From Lapillicoccus sp. (lineage in GTDB: Bacteria > Actinomycetota > Actinomycetes > Actinomycetales > Dermatophilaceae), in contig NZ_JANXRJ010000123.1 in NCBI RefSeq assembly GCF_025353065.1, forward strand, positions 1 to 64,000: a stretch of DNA of 64,000 nt. The letters run 5' to 3'. Positions 20,334-29,536 of this stretch are shown here, in pieces. The position numbers and the translations under genes are program-made. The notes beneath the pieces are model-generated. The model searched no databases. It saw only the letters and a program-made list of their open reading frames with translations, and was not told where the DNA came from. The first letter of the stretch is position 1. The number at the start of each line of letters is the position of its first letter.

Positions 20334-21449
20334 ATGACTGCAGGAGCAGACGGACCGGACCTCCACCCCGCACTGGTCTCCCGGCGAACACTGTTGCGGG
20401 GGAGGGCTGCTGCGGCCGGCGTGGTCGCCGGAGGCGCCCTCCTCACTGGTCAGGGCGCGATGGCCTGTGCCGCGGCAGGACCGGTGGCGACGAAGGTCAA
20501 GAACCTCGTCGGCACCCAGACCCCGGTGCAGTTCGGTATCGGCGCCACCGACCTCGGCATCCCCGCCCGCTGCCCGGACGGACGCACGCTCTGGGTCTTC
20601 GGCGACACCTTCGCCGGGGCGACGGTGGGCAGCGGCAACTGGCGCTCGCCCGTCGCGCTCTACTCCACCACCAGCAACCTCGCCTCGGGCGTGACCTTCA
20701 ACGGCGCCGTGGGCGGCGCCACTGCGGCGCAGCTCTGGCCCTACACCCACGGCACCGACACCCAGACCGTCATCCCGTCCGACGTCATCACCATCGGCGG
20801 GACGATGTACCTCCAGGCCATCGTCAACGGGCCGTCCTTCGGCGCCGTCCGCCGGACCGAGATCTGGAAGTCCGTCGACTCGGGCGCGACCTGGGTGCTC
20901 ACCGCCGCGCAGTTCCCGGGCGACAAGGACGGCGGCCTCTTCCAGCTCCTCAGCTGGGGGCTCGGCAACGACGGCTACGTCTACATCTACTCGACCGGTT
21001 TCCAGCGGAACGCGGGCTTCATCCTCCACCGGGTGGCCCAGGGGTCGATCGAGGACCCCGCGGCATACGAGCCCTGGGGGTGGAACGGCCGGGCGTGGCA
21101 GTGGAACGCCGCTGCCGCCTCGGTCATCCTCGACGGGAAGTTCGGCGAGCTCTGCCTGCGACCGATCGGCGGCAAGTGGGTCCTGACGTGGTTCGACGCC
21201 GGCAACTACCGCATCGACGCGATGGTGCTCAACACCCCGACGGACAACCTCGTCACCGCACCGAGGACGACGCTGATCTTCGGCGGGTCCTGGGGCGCCG
21301 AGGACAACACCCACGTGGCCCAGCTCTACGGCGGCTACCTCCTGCCGGGGTCCAGCCTCTCGGACCTCCACCTGTCGGTGAGCCAGTGGAACACCTCGAC
21401 CAACGACGTCTACCACTCGATGCAGTTCCGGGTGCGCGGCCTCGCCTGA
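20334..21449 (+). CDS. Exported DUF4185 protein (second GH183-type candidate endo-D-arabinanase)
   Basis: Twin-Arg-like N-terminus SRRTLLRGRAAAAGVVAGGALL; TLWVFGDTFAGATVGSGNWRSPVALYST, KSVDSGATWVLTAAQF, HLSVSQWNTSTNDVYHSMQFRV. Confidence 0.78.
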   Translation: MTAGADGPDLHPALVSRRTLLRGRAAAAGVVAGGALLTGQGAMACAAAGPVATKVKNLVGTQTPVQFGIGATDLGIPARCPDGRTLWVFGDTFAGATVGSGNWRSPVALYSTTSNLASGVTFNGAVGGATAAQLWPYTHGTDTQTVIPSDVITIGGTMYLQAIVNGPSFGAVRRTEIWKSVDSGATWVLTAAQFPGDKDGGLFQLLSWGLGNDGYVYIYSTGFQRNAGFILHRVAQGSIEDPAAYEPWGWNGRAWQWNAAAASVILDGKFGELCLRPIGGKWVLTWFDAGNYRIDAMVLNTPTDNLVTAPRTTLIFGGSWGAEDNTHVAQLYGGYLLPGSSLSDLHLSVSQWNTSTNDVYHSMQFRVRGLA

Positions 21450-21481
21450 CGCTGCGGTTCCGCTTGCGTCCGACGCGGGGC

Positions 21482-22417
21482 TCAGGCGTGACTCGTCGCC
21501 TCGTGCTGCGTGTGGCTGTCGGGCTCGAGCTGGAAGGTGGAGTGCTCGATGGTCACCTCGAAGTGCTCGGCGACGCAGGCCTGAAGCTGGTCGAGCATCT
21601 GGGGGGCGTGCCCGTCGAGGAAGCAGGAGTCCTCGACCACGACGTGGGCACTGAGCACCGGCAGCCCGGAGCTGATCTGACTGGCGTGCAGGTCGTGGAC
21701 CGCGGTGACGTGGTCGAGGGCGAGCAGGTGCTCGCGCACCGACTGCAGGTCCAGCCCCCGGGGCGTGCCCTCGAGGAGCACCTCGACGGTCTCCCGCAGC
21801 AGCTTCAGGGTCCGCGGGATGATGAGCAGACCGATGAGGATCGACACCACGGCGTCCGCCCGCTGCCAACCGGTGAGGGCGATGACGAGGGCGGCCACGA
21901 GGACGGCGACGGAGCCGAGGGCGTCGTTGGCCACCTCGAGCAGGGCGGCCCGCATGTTGAGGTTGCCCGACCGGGCCCGGAGCAGGACCGCCATGGAGAC
22001 GAGGTTGCCGACGAGGCCGACGGCGCCGAAGACCACCATGGCGCCAGAGGCGACCACTGGCGGCTCGACCAGCCGACGGACCCCCTCGACGAGCACGAAC
22101 CCCCCGACCGCCAGCAGGATCGCGGCCTGCAGGGTCGCCGCGAGCACCTCGGAGCGGGCGTATCCCCAGGTGCGCCGGAGGGTGGCCGGCCGGAGCGCGA
22201 GGTTGGCCGCGATCAGGGCGATGAGCAGGCCGGCCGCGTCCGTGAGCATGTGGCCGGCGTCGGCCAGGAGCGCCAGGCTGCCCGAGACGACCGCGCCCAC
22301 CACCTCGACGACCAGGATCAGCGTGGTGATGGAGAGCACGACCACGAGGCGGCGCCGGTGGTCGCCGGACGCAGGGGTATGTGAGTGTCCGCTCGCGCCG
22401 TGGGTGTGGCCGCTCAC
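21482..22417 (-). CDS. Cation diffusion facilitator (CDF) efflux protein
   Basis: His-rich N-terminus GHTHGASGHSHT; SGSLALLADAGHMLTDAAGLLIAL; RRTWGYARSEVLAA; EVANDALGSVAVLVAAL. Confidence 0.93.
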   Translation of the reverse strand: MSGHTHGASGHSHTPASGDHRRRLVVVLSITTLILVVEVVGAVVSGSLALLADAGHMLTDAAGLLIALIAANLALRPATLRRTWGYARSEVLAATLQAAILLAVGGFVLVEGVRRLVEPPVVASGAMVVFGAVGLVGNLVSMAVLLRARSGNLNMRAALLEVANDALGSVAVLVAALVIALTGWQRADAVVSILIGLLIIPRTLKLLRETVEVLLEGTPRGLDLQSVREHLLALDHVTAVHDLHASQISSGLPVLSAHVVVEDSCFLDGHAPQMLDQLQACVAEHFEVTIEHSTFQLEPDSHTQHEATSHA

Positions 22418-22695
22418 GAGCGGACGAGGCGGGCGATGGCGTCCGAGGCTTCCTTGACCTTGGCCTCGGCCACGTCGCCACCCTCGCGGGCGGCGTCGAC
22501 CACGCAGTGCGACAGGTGGTCGTCGAGGAGGGCCAGCGCCACGGCCTGCAGCGCCTTGGTGGCCGCCGAGACCTGAGTCAGCACGTCGATGCAGTAGGTG
22601 TCCTGCTCGACCATGCGCTCGAGGCCCCGGACCTGGCCCTCGATCCGGCGCAGCCGCTTCAGCACGTCCTGCTTGTTGTCCTCGTAACCGACCAC
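22414..22695 (-). CDS. CsoR/RcnR-family metal-sensing repressor
   Basis: VLKRLRRIEGQVRGLERMVEQDTYCIDVLTQVSAATKALQAVALALLDDHLSHCV; GTG start; overlaps the CDF start. Confidence 0.9.
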   Translation of the reverse strand: MVGYEDNKQDVLKRLRRIEGQVRGLERMVEQDTYCIDVLTQVSAATKALQAVALALLDDHLSHCVVDAAREGGDVAEAKVKEASDAIARLVRS

Positions 22696-22717
22696 GGCGT
22701 GGTGTCCCTTCTCGGAT

Positions 22718-22763
22718 GGGGTACCCCGCGGGCACTTACTGATCTTATACCCCCCAGGGGTTT
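22718..22763. promoter_or_regulatory. Candidate CsoR-type operators: GGGGTACCCC (22718-22727) and TATACCCCCCAGGGGTTTG (22746-22763)
   Basis: G/C-tract dyads with flanking TA just upstream of the csoR-like start. Confidence 0.65.
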
Positions 22764-22843
22764 GTTCAGAGCCGTCCACCACCTCGCCGGCCTCGCAGTG
22801 CTCCGACGGATGGCGTTGTGCCCGGCTGCTACGTTGCTCCTCC

Positions 22844-23149
22844 ATGGACCTGACGCCGACCCTGTCGTCGCTCCTGGCCCAGGTCATCCCGGTGTTCATC
22901 CTGGCCCTGACCATCTCGCACGCCATCAACCGTGGGCCCCTGTGGTCGTTGCTCACCGTGACGTGGGTCCTGGTCGCACTGGTCGTCGGTGAGGTGGCAG
23001 CCCTGGTCGGCCCCTCCCTCTCAGCGGGGACAGCCGCATCGTGGTTGGCGGGGGTCGCCCTGTTCGCCGGCCTCCTCGGGGTGCTCGGGACCGCCATCGA
23101 GATCTGGCTGATCCTGCGCCGGCGCGACCATGAGCTGGGGAGACCGTGA
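22844..23149 (+). CDS. Small membrane protein
   Basis: 101 aa, three hydrophobic helices. Confidence 0.6.
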   Translation: MDLTPTLSSLLAQVIPVFILALTISHAINRGPLWSLLTVTWVLVALVVGEVAALVGPSLSAGTAASWLAGVALFAGLLGVLGTAIEIWLILRRRDHELGRP

Positions 23150-23258
23150 GTCCACGGTCGGGTCACGGGAGGCGGCGGCACTTGACGCCGAGTCAAGTGG
23201 ACGAGACGCGGTCCGCGTGAGGCTCGAACCCCATCGGAGCACAAGGAGATCGACACCG

Positions 23259-24002
23259 TTGCCGCTCAACGACGCCCACGACGAGGCGATCCGCACGATG
23301 GAGTTCGGTTCGCCCGCGGCGGCGACGCGGGTCGTCATCATCCCGGGTCTCGGGCTGCCCTCCTACGTGATTCCCACGGCCACGGCCCTGGCGGTGCGCG
23401 GGATGGCCTGCTCCGTCCTCGACCTCCCCGGGTTCGGGTCCACCTCGAGCCTCTCGTGCGCTCCGGACGTGACGGCGATGGGCCGCGCCGCCGCCGCCTG
23501 GATCGCGCGCCTCCCGGTCGCCACCCGGGTGGTGGTCATGGGCCACTCCACCGGGTCGCAGGCCGCGCTCACCGCCGCGCTCGACGTCCAGCACTCCCGT
23601 CCCGACGCGGCGCTGGTGATGGCCGGTCCGACGTTCCACCCCGCTCACCGCGGGCCGGTCGGGCTCGCGCTGGCGACCCTCACGGCATACCGGGACGAGA
23701 CGCTCAGCGAGACGGTCACCGTCGTACCGGACCTCGTCCGCGGCCATCTCCGGGTCGTCCGCATCATCGCCTCGGGCATGCGCGACCGGCCGGAACGGCG
23801 ACTGGCCGCGCTGCGGCTCCCCCTCGTGCTGACGGCCGGCGAGCACGACACCTACGCGCCGAGGTCATGGCTCGAGACGCTGGCCCGCGCCGCCTCTCGC
23901 TCCCCGGCCGTGACGAGCGCGGTGCTGGCGGGTTCGCACAACAACCTCTACACCCATCCCGGCGCCCTGGCCCGCCTGATCGACACCGCCCTGCGCGCCT
24001 GA
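23259..24002 (+). CDS. Alpha/beta hydrolase
   Basis: RBS AAGGAG before TTG; VVIIPGLGLPSY, VVVMGHSTGSQAALTAAL nucleophile elbow (GHSTG), GEHDTYAP. Confidence 0.85.
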   Translation: MPLNDAHDEAIRTMEFGSPAAATRVVIIPGLGLPSYVIPTATALAVRGMACSVLDLPGFGSTSSLSCAPDVTAMGRAAAAWIARLPVATRVVVMGHSTGSQAALTAALDVQHSRPDAALVMAGPTFHPAHRGPVGLALATLTAYRDETLSETVTVVPDLVRGHLRVVRIIASGMRDRPERRLAALRLPLVLTAGEHDTYAPRSWLETLARAASRSPAVTSAVLAGSHNNLYTHPGALARLIDTALRA

Positions 24003-24029
24003 GCCGGCGTCCTCGGCACAATGGGTCGC

Positions 24030-25502
24030 ATGACCGCAGCCCTTGCCCGCCTCTGGCGAGGAGGTCTGCGGCAGCAGGCCACCGTCGCGGCGGGCGCCGT
24101 GGTCGCGGTGGCCATGGTCGTTGGCAGCCTCGCCCTGCTCCTGCTGCTGCAGAGCTCCTTGACCTCGACCCTCCAGACGAGCCTCACCGCCCTGGTCGAC
24201 GAGGACGCGCAGACCCTCGTCGCCGAAGGCATGCAACCGATGGCCGCGGGGGAGGCCGACCGGGGTGCCGACAGCGTGCTGGTGCAGGTCCTGGCCACGG
24301 ACGGCACCGTCCTCTACACCTCCGAACCCGGTCGCCGGACCCCACCCACCTCGCTGCGGCCGGCGCCGGGTCAGACGGCGGTGAGCGGGCAGCGTCTCCT
24401 GCCGGTGCCCGGGCACCTCGCCGACCGACTCGTCGTCGCCCGGGGCGTCGTCCTCGGTGGCGCCCCGGTGGTGGTGGTGGCGATGGCGTCGCAGGAGCCG
24501 CAGGAGGAAGCGGTGCTCACCACAGGACTCCTGCTCCTCGGGGGGACGCCCCTGCTGGCGCTGCTCGCGGCGTGGGTCACGTGGTGGCGGGTGGGTCGGG
24601 CCCTGCGCTCCGTCGACCTCATCACCAGCCAGGTGGAAGGCATCGGGGCCGCCCACCTCACCCAGCGCGTCCCGGTCCCCCCGACGCGGGACGAGATCGC
24701 GCACCTCGCGGCGACGATGAACGAGATGCTCCGGCGGCTCGAGGCCTCGGACTCGCGGCAGCGTCGGTTCGTCGCGGATGCGAGCCACGAACTTCGTTCT
24801 CCCCTCTCGACGTTGACCGCTTCGCTGGACATCGCGGAGGCTGATCCGACCGGTCGCACCTGGGCCGAGCTGGCCGGCGTCCTGCAGTCCGAGACGCACC
24901 GGATGACCCGGCTCGTCGACGACCTCCTGCTCCTGTCCAAGGTGGACGACGGGGGGCTCGTCCTGCGTCACGAGGACGTGGACCTCGACGACGTCGCCGA
25001 CCGGGAGTGCCGCCGGCTGCGTCAGGTGAGCGGGGTGACGGTCGAGCTGGATGCCGTCGCCGTGCGGGTCGTCGGCGACGAGCTGCGGCTGGAGCAGGTC
25101 GTCCGCAACCTCGTCGAGAACGCGGCCCGCGCGGCCCGATCCGTCGTGCGGGTCGGTGTCAGGCGGCATACCGACGGGAGGGCCGGGTATGCCGCGGTCA
25201 CCGTCGAGGACGACGGGCCCGGCATCCCGGAGGAGGATCGCGAGCGGGTCTTCGAGCGGTTCGTGCGCCTCGACGAGAGCCGCTCCCGCCGCTCGGGCGG
25301 ATCGGGTCTCGGCCTCGCCATCGTCCGACAGATCGTCCAGGCGCACGGTGGCACCGTCCGGGTCGGCACCTCTGCCCTCGGTGGGGCGTTGGTCGAGATC
25401 GCTCTCCCCACCGGCGATCTCGTCACCGGCGATCTCGTCACCGGCGACGTCCTCACCGGCCACGACACACGCCCCCTGGGTCAGGTCGCCAGCAAGCGGT
25501 AG
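24030..25502 (+). CDS. Sensor histidine kinase
   Basis: HAMP region, FVADASHELRSPLSTLTASL H-box, NLVENAARAA N-box, VEDDGPGIPEEDRERVFERF, GGSGLGLAIVRQIV. Confidence 0.95.
   Translation: MTAALARLWRGGLRQQATVAAGAVVAVAMVVGSLALLLLLQSSLTSTLQTSLTALVDEDAQTLVAEGMQPMAAGEADRGADSVLVQVLATDGTVLYTSEPGRRTPPTSLRPAPGQTAVSGQRLLPVPGHLADRLVVARGVVLGGAPVVVVAMASQEPQEEAVLTTGLLLLGGTPLLALLAAWVTWWRVGRALRSVDLITSQVEGIGAAHLTQRVPVPPTRDEIAHLAATMNEMLRRLEASDSRQRRFVADASHELRSPLSTLTASLDIAEADPTGRTWAELAGVLQSETHRMTRLVDDLLLLSKVDDGGLVLRHEDVDLDDVADRECRRLRQVSGVTVELDAVAVRVVGDELRLEQVVRNLVENAARAARSVVRVGVRRHTDGRAGYAAVTVEDDGPGIPEEDRERVFERFVRLDESRSRRSGGSGLGLAIVRQIVQAHGGTVRVGTSALGGALVEIALPTGDLVTGDLVTGDVLTGHDTRPLGQVASKR
25411..25460. repeat. 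15-bp in-frame tandem repeat (CCGGCGATCTCGTCA, two perfect copies plus one degenerate)
   Basis: Encodes TGDLVTGDLVTGDVLTG near the kinase C-terminus. Confidence 0.85.
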
Positions 25503-26152
25503 CCCACGCCGCGGACCGTCTCGATGGTGCGGCGGTCGAAGGGCGTGTCGATCTTCTTACGGAGGTAGCCCACATAGACCTCGACGATGTTCACGTCGCC
25601 CTCGAAGGCCGTGTCCCAGACGTGCTCGAGGATCTCGGTCTTCGTGACGACCTGGTCGCGGCGGTGCATCAGGTAGTTGAGGAGGGTGAACTCCTTCGGT
25701 GTCAGCGTGATCTCCGTGCCGGCCCGCGCGACCCGACGCCGCGCCGTGTCGAGGGTCAGGTCCCCGACCGACATCGTCGCGGGGCGCTCCGGGGCGCCCC
25801 GGCGGATGAGGGCCCGGAGCCGGGCGACCAGGATGAGGAAGCTGAACGGCTTCGTGAGGTAGTCGTCCGCGCCGAGGTCGAAGGCGTCGGTCTGGTCGTA
25901 CTCACCGTCCTTGGCGGTCAGCATGAGGACCGGGGTCCACACGTTGCGGGCCCGGAGCTGCTCGACAACCTGGTAGCCGTTGAGGCCGGGCAGCATGATG
26001 TCGAGCACGATGACGTCGTAGGGCAGTTCGCTCGCCGCCCACAACCCGTCGACGCCGTTGCCGTAGACGTCGACCGTGAAGCCCTCCTGGACGAGCCCTC
26101 GACGGACGACGTCGGCGAGCGCCTCCTCGTCCTCGACGACGAGGACCTTCAT
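25481..26152 (-). CDS. OmpR-family response regulator
   Basis: MKVLVVEDEEALADVVRRGL, VIVLDIMLPGLNGYQV, MLTAKDGEYDQTDAFDLGADDYLTKPF, winged helix GYRLL. Confidence 0.96.
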   Translation of the reverse strand: MKVLVVEDEEALADVVRRGLVQEGFTVDVYGNGVDGLWAASELPYDVIVLDIMLPGLNGYQVVEQLRARNVWTPVLMLTAKDGEYDQTDAFDLGADDYLTKPFSFLILVARLRALIRRGAPERPATMSVGDLTLDTARRRVARAGTEITLTPKEFTLLNYLMHRRDQVVTKTEILEHVWDTAFEGDVNIVEVYVGYLRKKIDTPFDRRTIETVRGVGYRLLAT

Positions 26153-26329
26153 GACCCAGCTCCCGACCCGTGCACCGGGCCCATGGTGTCAGGGCTGCGG
26201 TCTCGACTCGTCACGTGCTCAGGCTAGAGCGGGCGGACTGAACTGCTCCTGAGGACGGGTTCTGTGCGTCCTCCGGTCGATCTCAACGTTCTCAGGTCGA
26301 TCTCAGCGGGCAGGCCCCATGATCGTCAG

Positions 26330-27175
26330 GTGACGAAGCGCTCCACGCCCCCACGCCTTTCGGCCATGCCCGCGGAGGCGCTCTCGCGGGTTGCGGCCCC
26401 GACCGTCGCCTTCTGGGTCGCGAAGGCGCTCTCCACAGCGATGGGCGAGTCGGTCTCCGACTGGTCGATCCGCGCGCTCCCCCCGGTCGTCGCGGTCCTC
26501 GTCGGCTTCCTCGCGTTCGCCGCCGCGCTGGCCGTCCAGCTGCGCACCGGCCGCTACGTCCCGTGGCTCTACTGGACCACGGTCGCGATGGTCGGCGTCT
26601 TCGGGACGATGGCCGCCGACGTCGCTCACGTCGTCCTCGGACTCCCGTATGCCGCCTCGTTCCTGCTCTGTGCGGCGTTGCTGGCCGGGCTCTTCGCGGC
26701 GTGGCAGCGGACCGAGGGCAGCGTCTCGGTGCACGACGTCACGACCACCCGGCGGGAGCTGTTCTACTGGTCCGCCGTCGTCCTCACCTTCGCGATGGGG
26801 ACGGCCCTCGGCGACCTTGCTGCCGTGACCCTGCGCGGTTTGACGCATGGGTATGCCGGGTCGATCGTGCTGTTCACGGCCGCCATCCTCGTCCCCGTGG
26901 CCGGCTACCGGCTGCTGCACTGGGGCCCGGTGCTCTCGTTCTGGTTCGCCTACGTCCTCACCCGGCCGCTCGGCGCCTCGGTCGCCGACTGGCTGGGCAA
27001 GCCGGTCGCCGAGCGCGGGGTCGGTCTCGGCTCCGGCTGGGTCGGCCTCGTCCTGCTCCTCGCCATGGCCGCGGTCGTGGCCACGATGGGACGGCGCGGG
27101 GAGGTGCTGATCGACGCGGGGGGCGCGGTCGACGTCCATCGGACGGCCCCCGGGGCGTTGGCTGCCGAAGACTGA
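26330..27175 (+). CDS. COG4705-like integral membrane protein
   Basis: AFWVAKALSTAMGESVSDW...; multiple TM; RPLGASVADWLGKP. Confidence 0.7.
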   Translation: MTKRSTPPRLSAMPAEALSRVAAPTVAFWVAKALSTAMGESVSDWSIRALPPVVAVLVGFLAFAAALAVQLRTGRYVPWLYWTTVAMVGVFGTMAADVAHVVLGLPYAASFLLCAALLAGLFAAWQRTEGSVSVHDVTTTRRELFYWSAVVLTFAMGTALGDLAAVTLRGLTHGYAGSIVLFTAAILVPVAGYRLLHWGPVLSFWFAYVLTRPLGASVADWLGKPVAERGVGLGSGWVGLVLLLAMAAVVATMGRRGEVLIDAGGAVDVHRTAPGALAAED

Positions 27176-27302
27176 ACAGTCCGAGCCGGGCACCGAGCGG
27201 CCAGACGGGGAAACGGAACAGCCCGTTCGGCGGAAGCGTTGGCGGCCGGGCCGCGCCACCAGAGACGGTCATTGGCGAGACGGCCACCGGCGAGACGGCC
27301 AC

Positions 27303-28115
27303 TCAGGCCCCGAGGGTCCCGGCGTGGTCGGGGACGGCATGCTGCAGCGACCGGGCGGTCCGCACGTAGCCGTTCGACGGGGGGCGCTTGGGCAGTCGCA
27401 GCGACGGCGCCTTCACCTCCGCATACGGGATCTGGGTCAGCAGGTGGGCGATCATGTTGACCCTGGAGCGGCGCTTGTCGTCGCTCTCGACGATGTTCCA
27501 ACGCGACTCGTCGACGTCGGTGTGCACCATCATCTCGTCCTTGGCGCGCGAGTAGTCCTCCCAGCGCGCGATCGACTCGATGTCGGTGCTCGAGAGCTTC
27601 CACCGCCTCATCGGGTCGGTCAGCCGGGACTCGAAGCGCTGTTGCTGCTCGACGTCGCTGACCGAGAACCAGTACTTGTGGAGGCGGATGCCGTCCTGGA
27701 CGAGCATCCGCTCGAAGATGGGGCACTGGCGCAGGAACCGCTGGTGCTCCTCGGGCGTGCAGTAGCCGAGGACGTGCTCGACGCCGGCCCGGTTGTACCA
27801 GCTGCGGTCGAACAGCACGATCTCTCCCGCGGCGGGCAGCAGCTCGACGTAACGCTGGAAGTACCACTGGGTGCGCTGGCGCTCGGTCGGCGTGGGAAGC
27901 GCCACGATCCGGGCCTGTCGGGGGTTGAGGTACTCCGTGACACGCTTGATCGTCGACCCCTTGCCGGCGGCGTCGCGACCCTCGAAGATCACCACGACCC
28001 GCTCACCCTCGCGGCGGACCCACTCCTGCATCTTGACGAGCTCGCCCTGCAGTCGCAGCAGCTCGCTCTCGTAGACCGACTTCTTGAGGCGCTCCGGATT
28101 TGCCACGCTGGCCAT
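27303..28115 (-). CDS. ppk2: Polyphosphate kinase 2 family protein
   Basis: VVVIFEGRDAAGKGSTIKRVTEYLNPR, QRTQWYFQRYVELLPAAGEIVLFDRSWYNRAGVEHVLGYC. Confidence 0.95.
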   Translation of the reverse strand: MASVANPERLKKSVYESELLRLQGELVKMQEWVRREGERVVVIFEGRDAAGKGSTIKRVTEYLNPRQARIVALPTPTERQRTQWYFQRYVELLPAAGEIVLFDRSWYNRAGVEHVLGYCTPEEHQRFLRQCPIFERMLVQDGIRLHKYWFSVSDVEQQQRFESRLTDPMRRWKLSSTDIESIARWEDYSRAKDEMMVHTDVDESRWNIVESDDKRRSRVNMIAHLLTQIPYAEVKAPSLRLPKRPPSNGYVRTARSLQHAVPDHAGTLGA

Positions 28116-28212
28116 CGTGTCACGCATGCGGTGACGGCAACCGATCGTCGGGCGCCCGAATCCACCACGGTTTGGCCGCGCTTCCGGCGGTGATCAGGGT
28201 TACGGTGGGCTC

Positions 28213-28854
28213 ATGCCGGAACACGACATTTCAGACATTACTCTCGAAGAGATCCTCGGTGACCTCCGCGCCGAGGGCATCGACCTCGAGACCGGCACCG
28301 AGGTCACCCATCGCAGCGACGTGACCGGCGAGATCCGTCACCCGATCCTGTCACCCGACGCGGCCCTCACGCGGCGTCTCGACGTCCTCACCTCGCGTGC
28401 ACTGCGCACCCTCCACGACCGCCGGCGGCCGTGGACCTTCCTCTCGATCAACCACCTCGTGGTCTGTCCGGCCGGGGTGGTCGTCGTGGATGCGCTCGAC
28501 GCCCGCAGCCGTCCCTCGCTCCGGCTCGAGGGCGGGACGGGCGGACTGCGGGAGCGGCTCGTCGTCGGCGACCGCGACTGCACCAAGCGGGTGGAGTCGT
28601 TGCTCGACGGGGTCCGCGCCGTCACCAGGGCCCTCGCCCGTAGCCTCCCCGAACCGCGTGGCATCGACGTCCACGGGGTGCTCGCCTGGATGGCCGACGA
28701 CCAGCCGGCACCCAGCGGCGCCTTCACCGTGAGGGGGATCCACGTCATCGGCCCGGACCGGCTCAGTGCCCGGGTCGCGGGGCCCGGCCCGCTCCGGTTC
28801 GACGAGATCGAGCTCGTCACGGCCGCGCTGGCCAAGGCGTTCCCGGCCGCCTGA
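28213..28854 (+). CDS. Nuclease-related (NERD-like) hypothetical protein
   Basis: WTFLSINHLVVCPAGVVVVDALDARSRPSL pattern; 213 aa. Confidence 0.45.
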   Translation: MPEHDISDITLEEILGDLRAEGIDLETGTEVTHRSDVTGEIRHPILSPDAALTRRLDVLTSRALRTLHDRRRPWTFLSINHLVVCPAGVVVVDALDARSRPSLRLEGGTGGLRERLVVGDRDCTKRVESLLDGVRAVTRALARSLPEPRGIDVHGVLAWMADDQPAPSGAFTVRGIHVIGPDRLSARVAGPGPLRFDEIELVTAALAKAFPAA

Positions 28855-28928
28855 GGGCACGACCTCATCGCGTATGCCGCGACGTCCCGCGGGGGCGCGC
28901 TGCCACACCGACGCACTACAGTTCCCCC

Positions 28929-29534
28929 ATGGTCGGGCCGGCAGCGAGGACGCGAGACCCGGAGCGCAAGGGCAAGATCCTCGCTGCGGCGACCGACCTC
29001 ATCGGCACCCGGGGTTTCAGCTTCGTCTCGATGGCCGACATCGGGCGGGAGTCCGGCATCACCGGGTCGGGGATCTATCGCCACTTCTCGAGCAAGGCGA
29101 CGATCCTCGTCCACCTCTTCGAGCAGATCATCGACGACCTGATTATCGGCCAAGAGGCCGTCATCGCCGAGAACCACACTCCCGCAACGACGCTCACGCA
29201 CCTCGTTGACGGCCAGGTGTCCTTCGTGGTCGACCAGCGCGAGCTGGCCCGGGTCTACTACAACGAGGTCCAGAACCTCCCGCGGGACGACCAGTCCCGG
29301 CTGCGTCGCAAGCAGCGCCACTACCTCGAGGAGTGGATCGCGCTCGTCGGCCGGTCCCGTCCGGACCTCGACGAGGCCGAGGCCCGCACCCTCGTCCACG
29401 CCGCGATCGGGGCCATCCAGTCGCCGCTCTTCCATCGCGTCGACCTCGACGACGAACGACTGCGGACCCGGCTGACGTCCGCGGCCCTCGCCGTCCTCGG
29501 CGTCCCGCGGCGCCGGGGCAGCACACGCCCTTGA
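28929..29534 (+). CDS. TetR-family regulator
   Basis: KILAAATDLIGTRGFSFVSMADIGRESGITGSGIYRHFSSKATILVHLFEQ. Confidence 0.94.
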   Translation: MVGPAARTRDPERKGKILAAATDLIGTRGFSFVSMADIGRESGITGSGIYRHFSSKATILVHLFEQIIDDLIIGQEAVIAENHTPATTLTHLVDGQVSFVVDQRELARVYYNEVQNLPRDDQSRLRRKQRHYLEEWIALVGRSRPDLDEAEARTLVHAAIGAIQSPLFHRVDLDDERLRTRLTSAALAVLGVPRRRGSTRP

Positions 29535-29536
29535 TC

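Noticed and set aside
27274-27302. Short direct repeat GGCGAGACGGCCAC x2 after the ppk2 stop
   Set aside because: Only two 14-15 bp copies; too small to interpret, probably chance in GC-rich DNA
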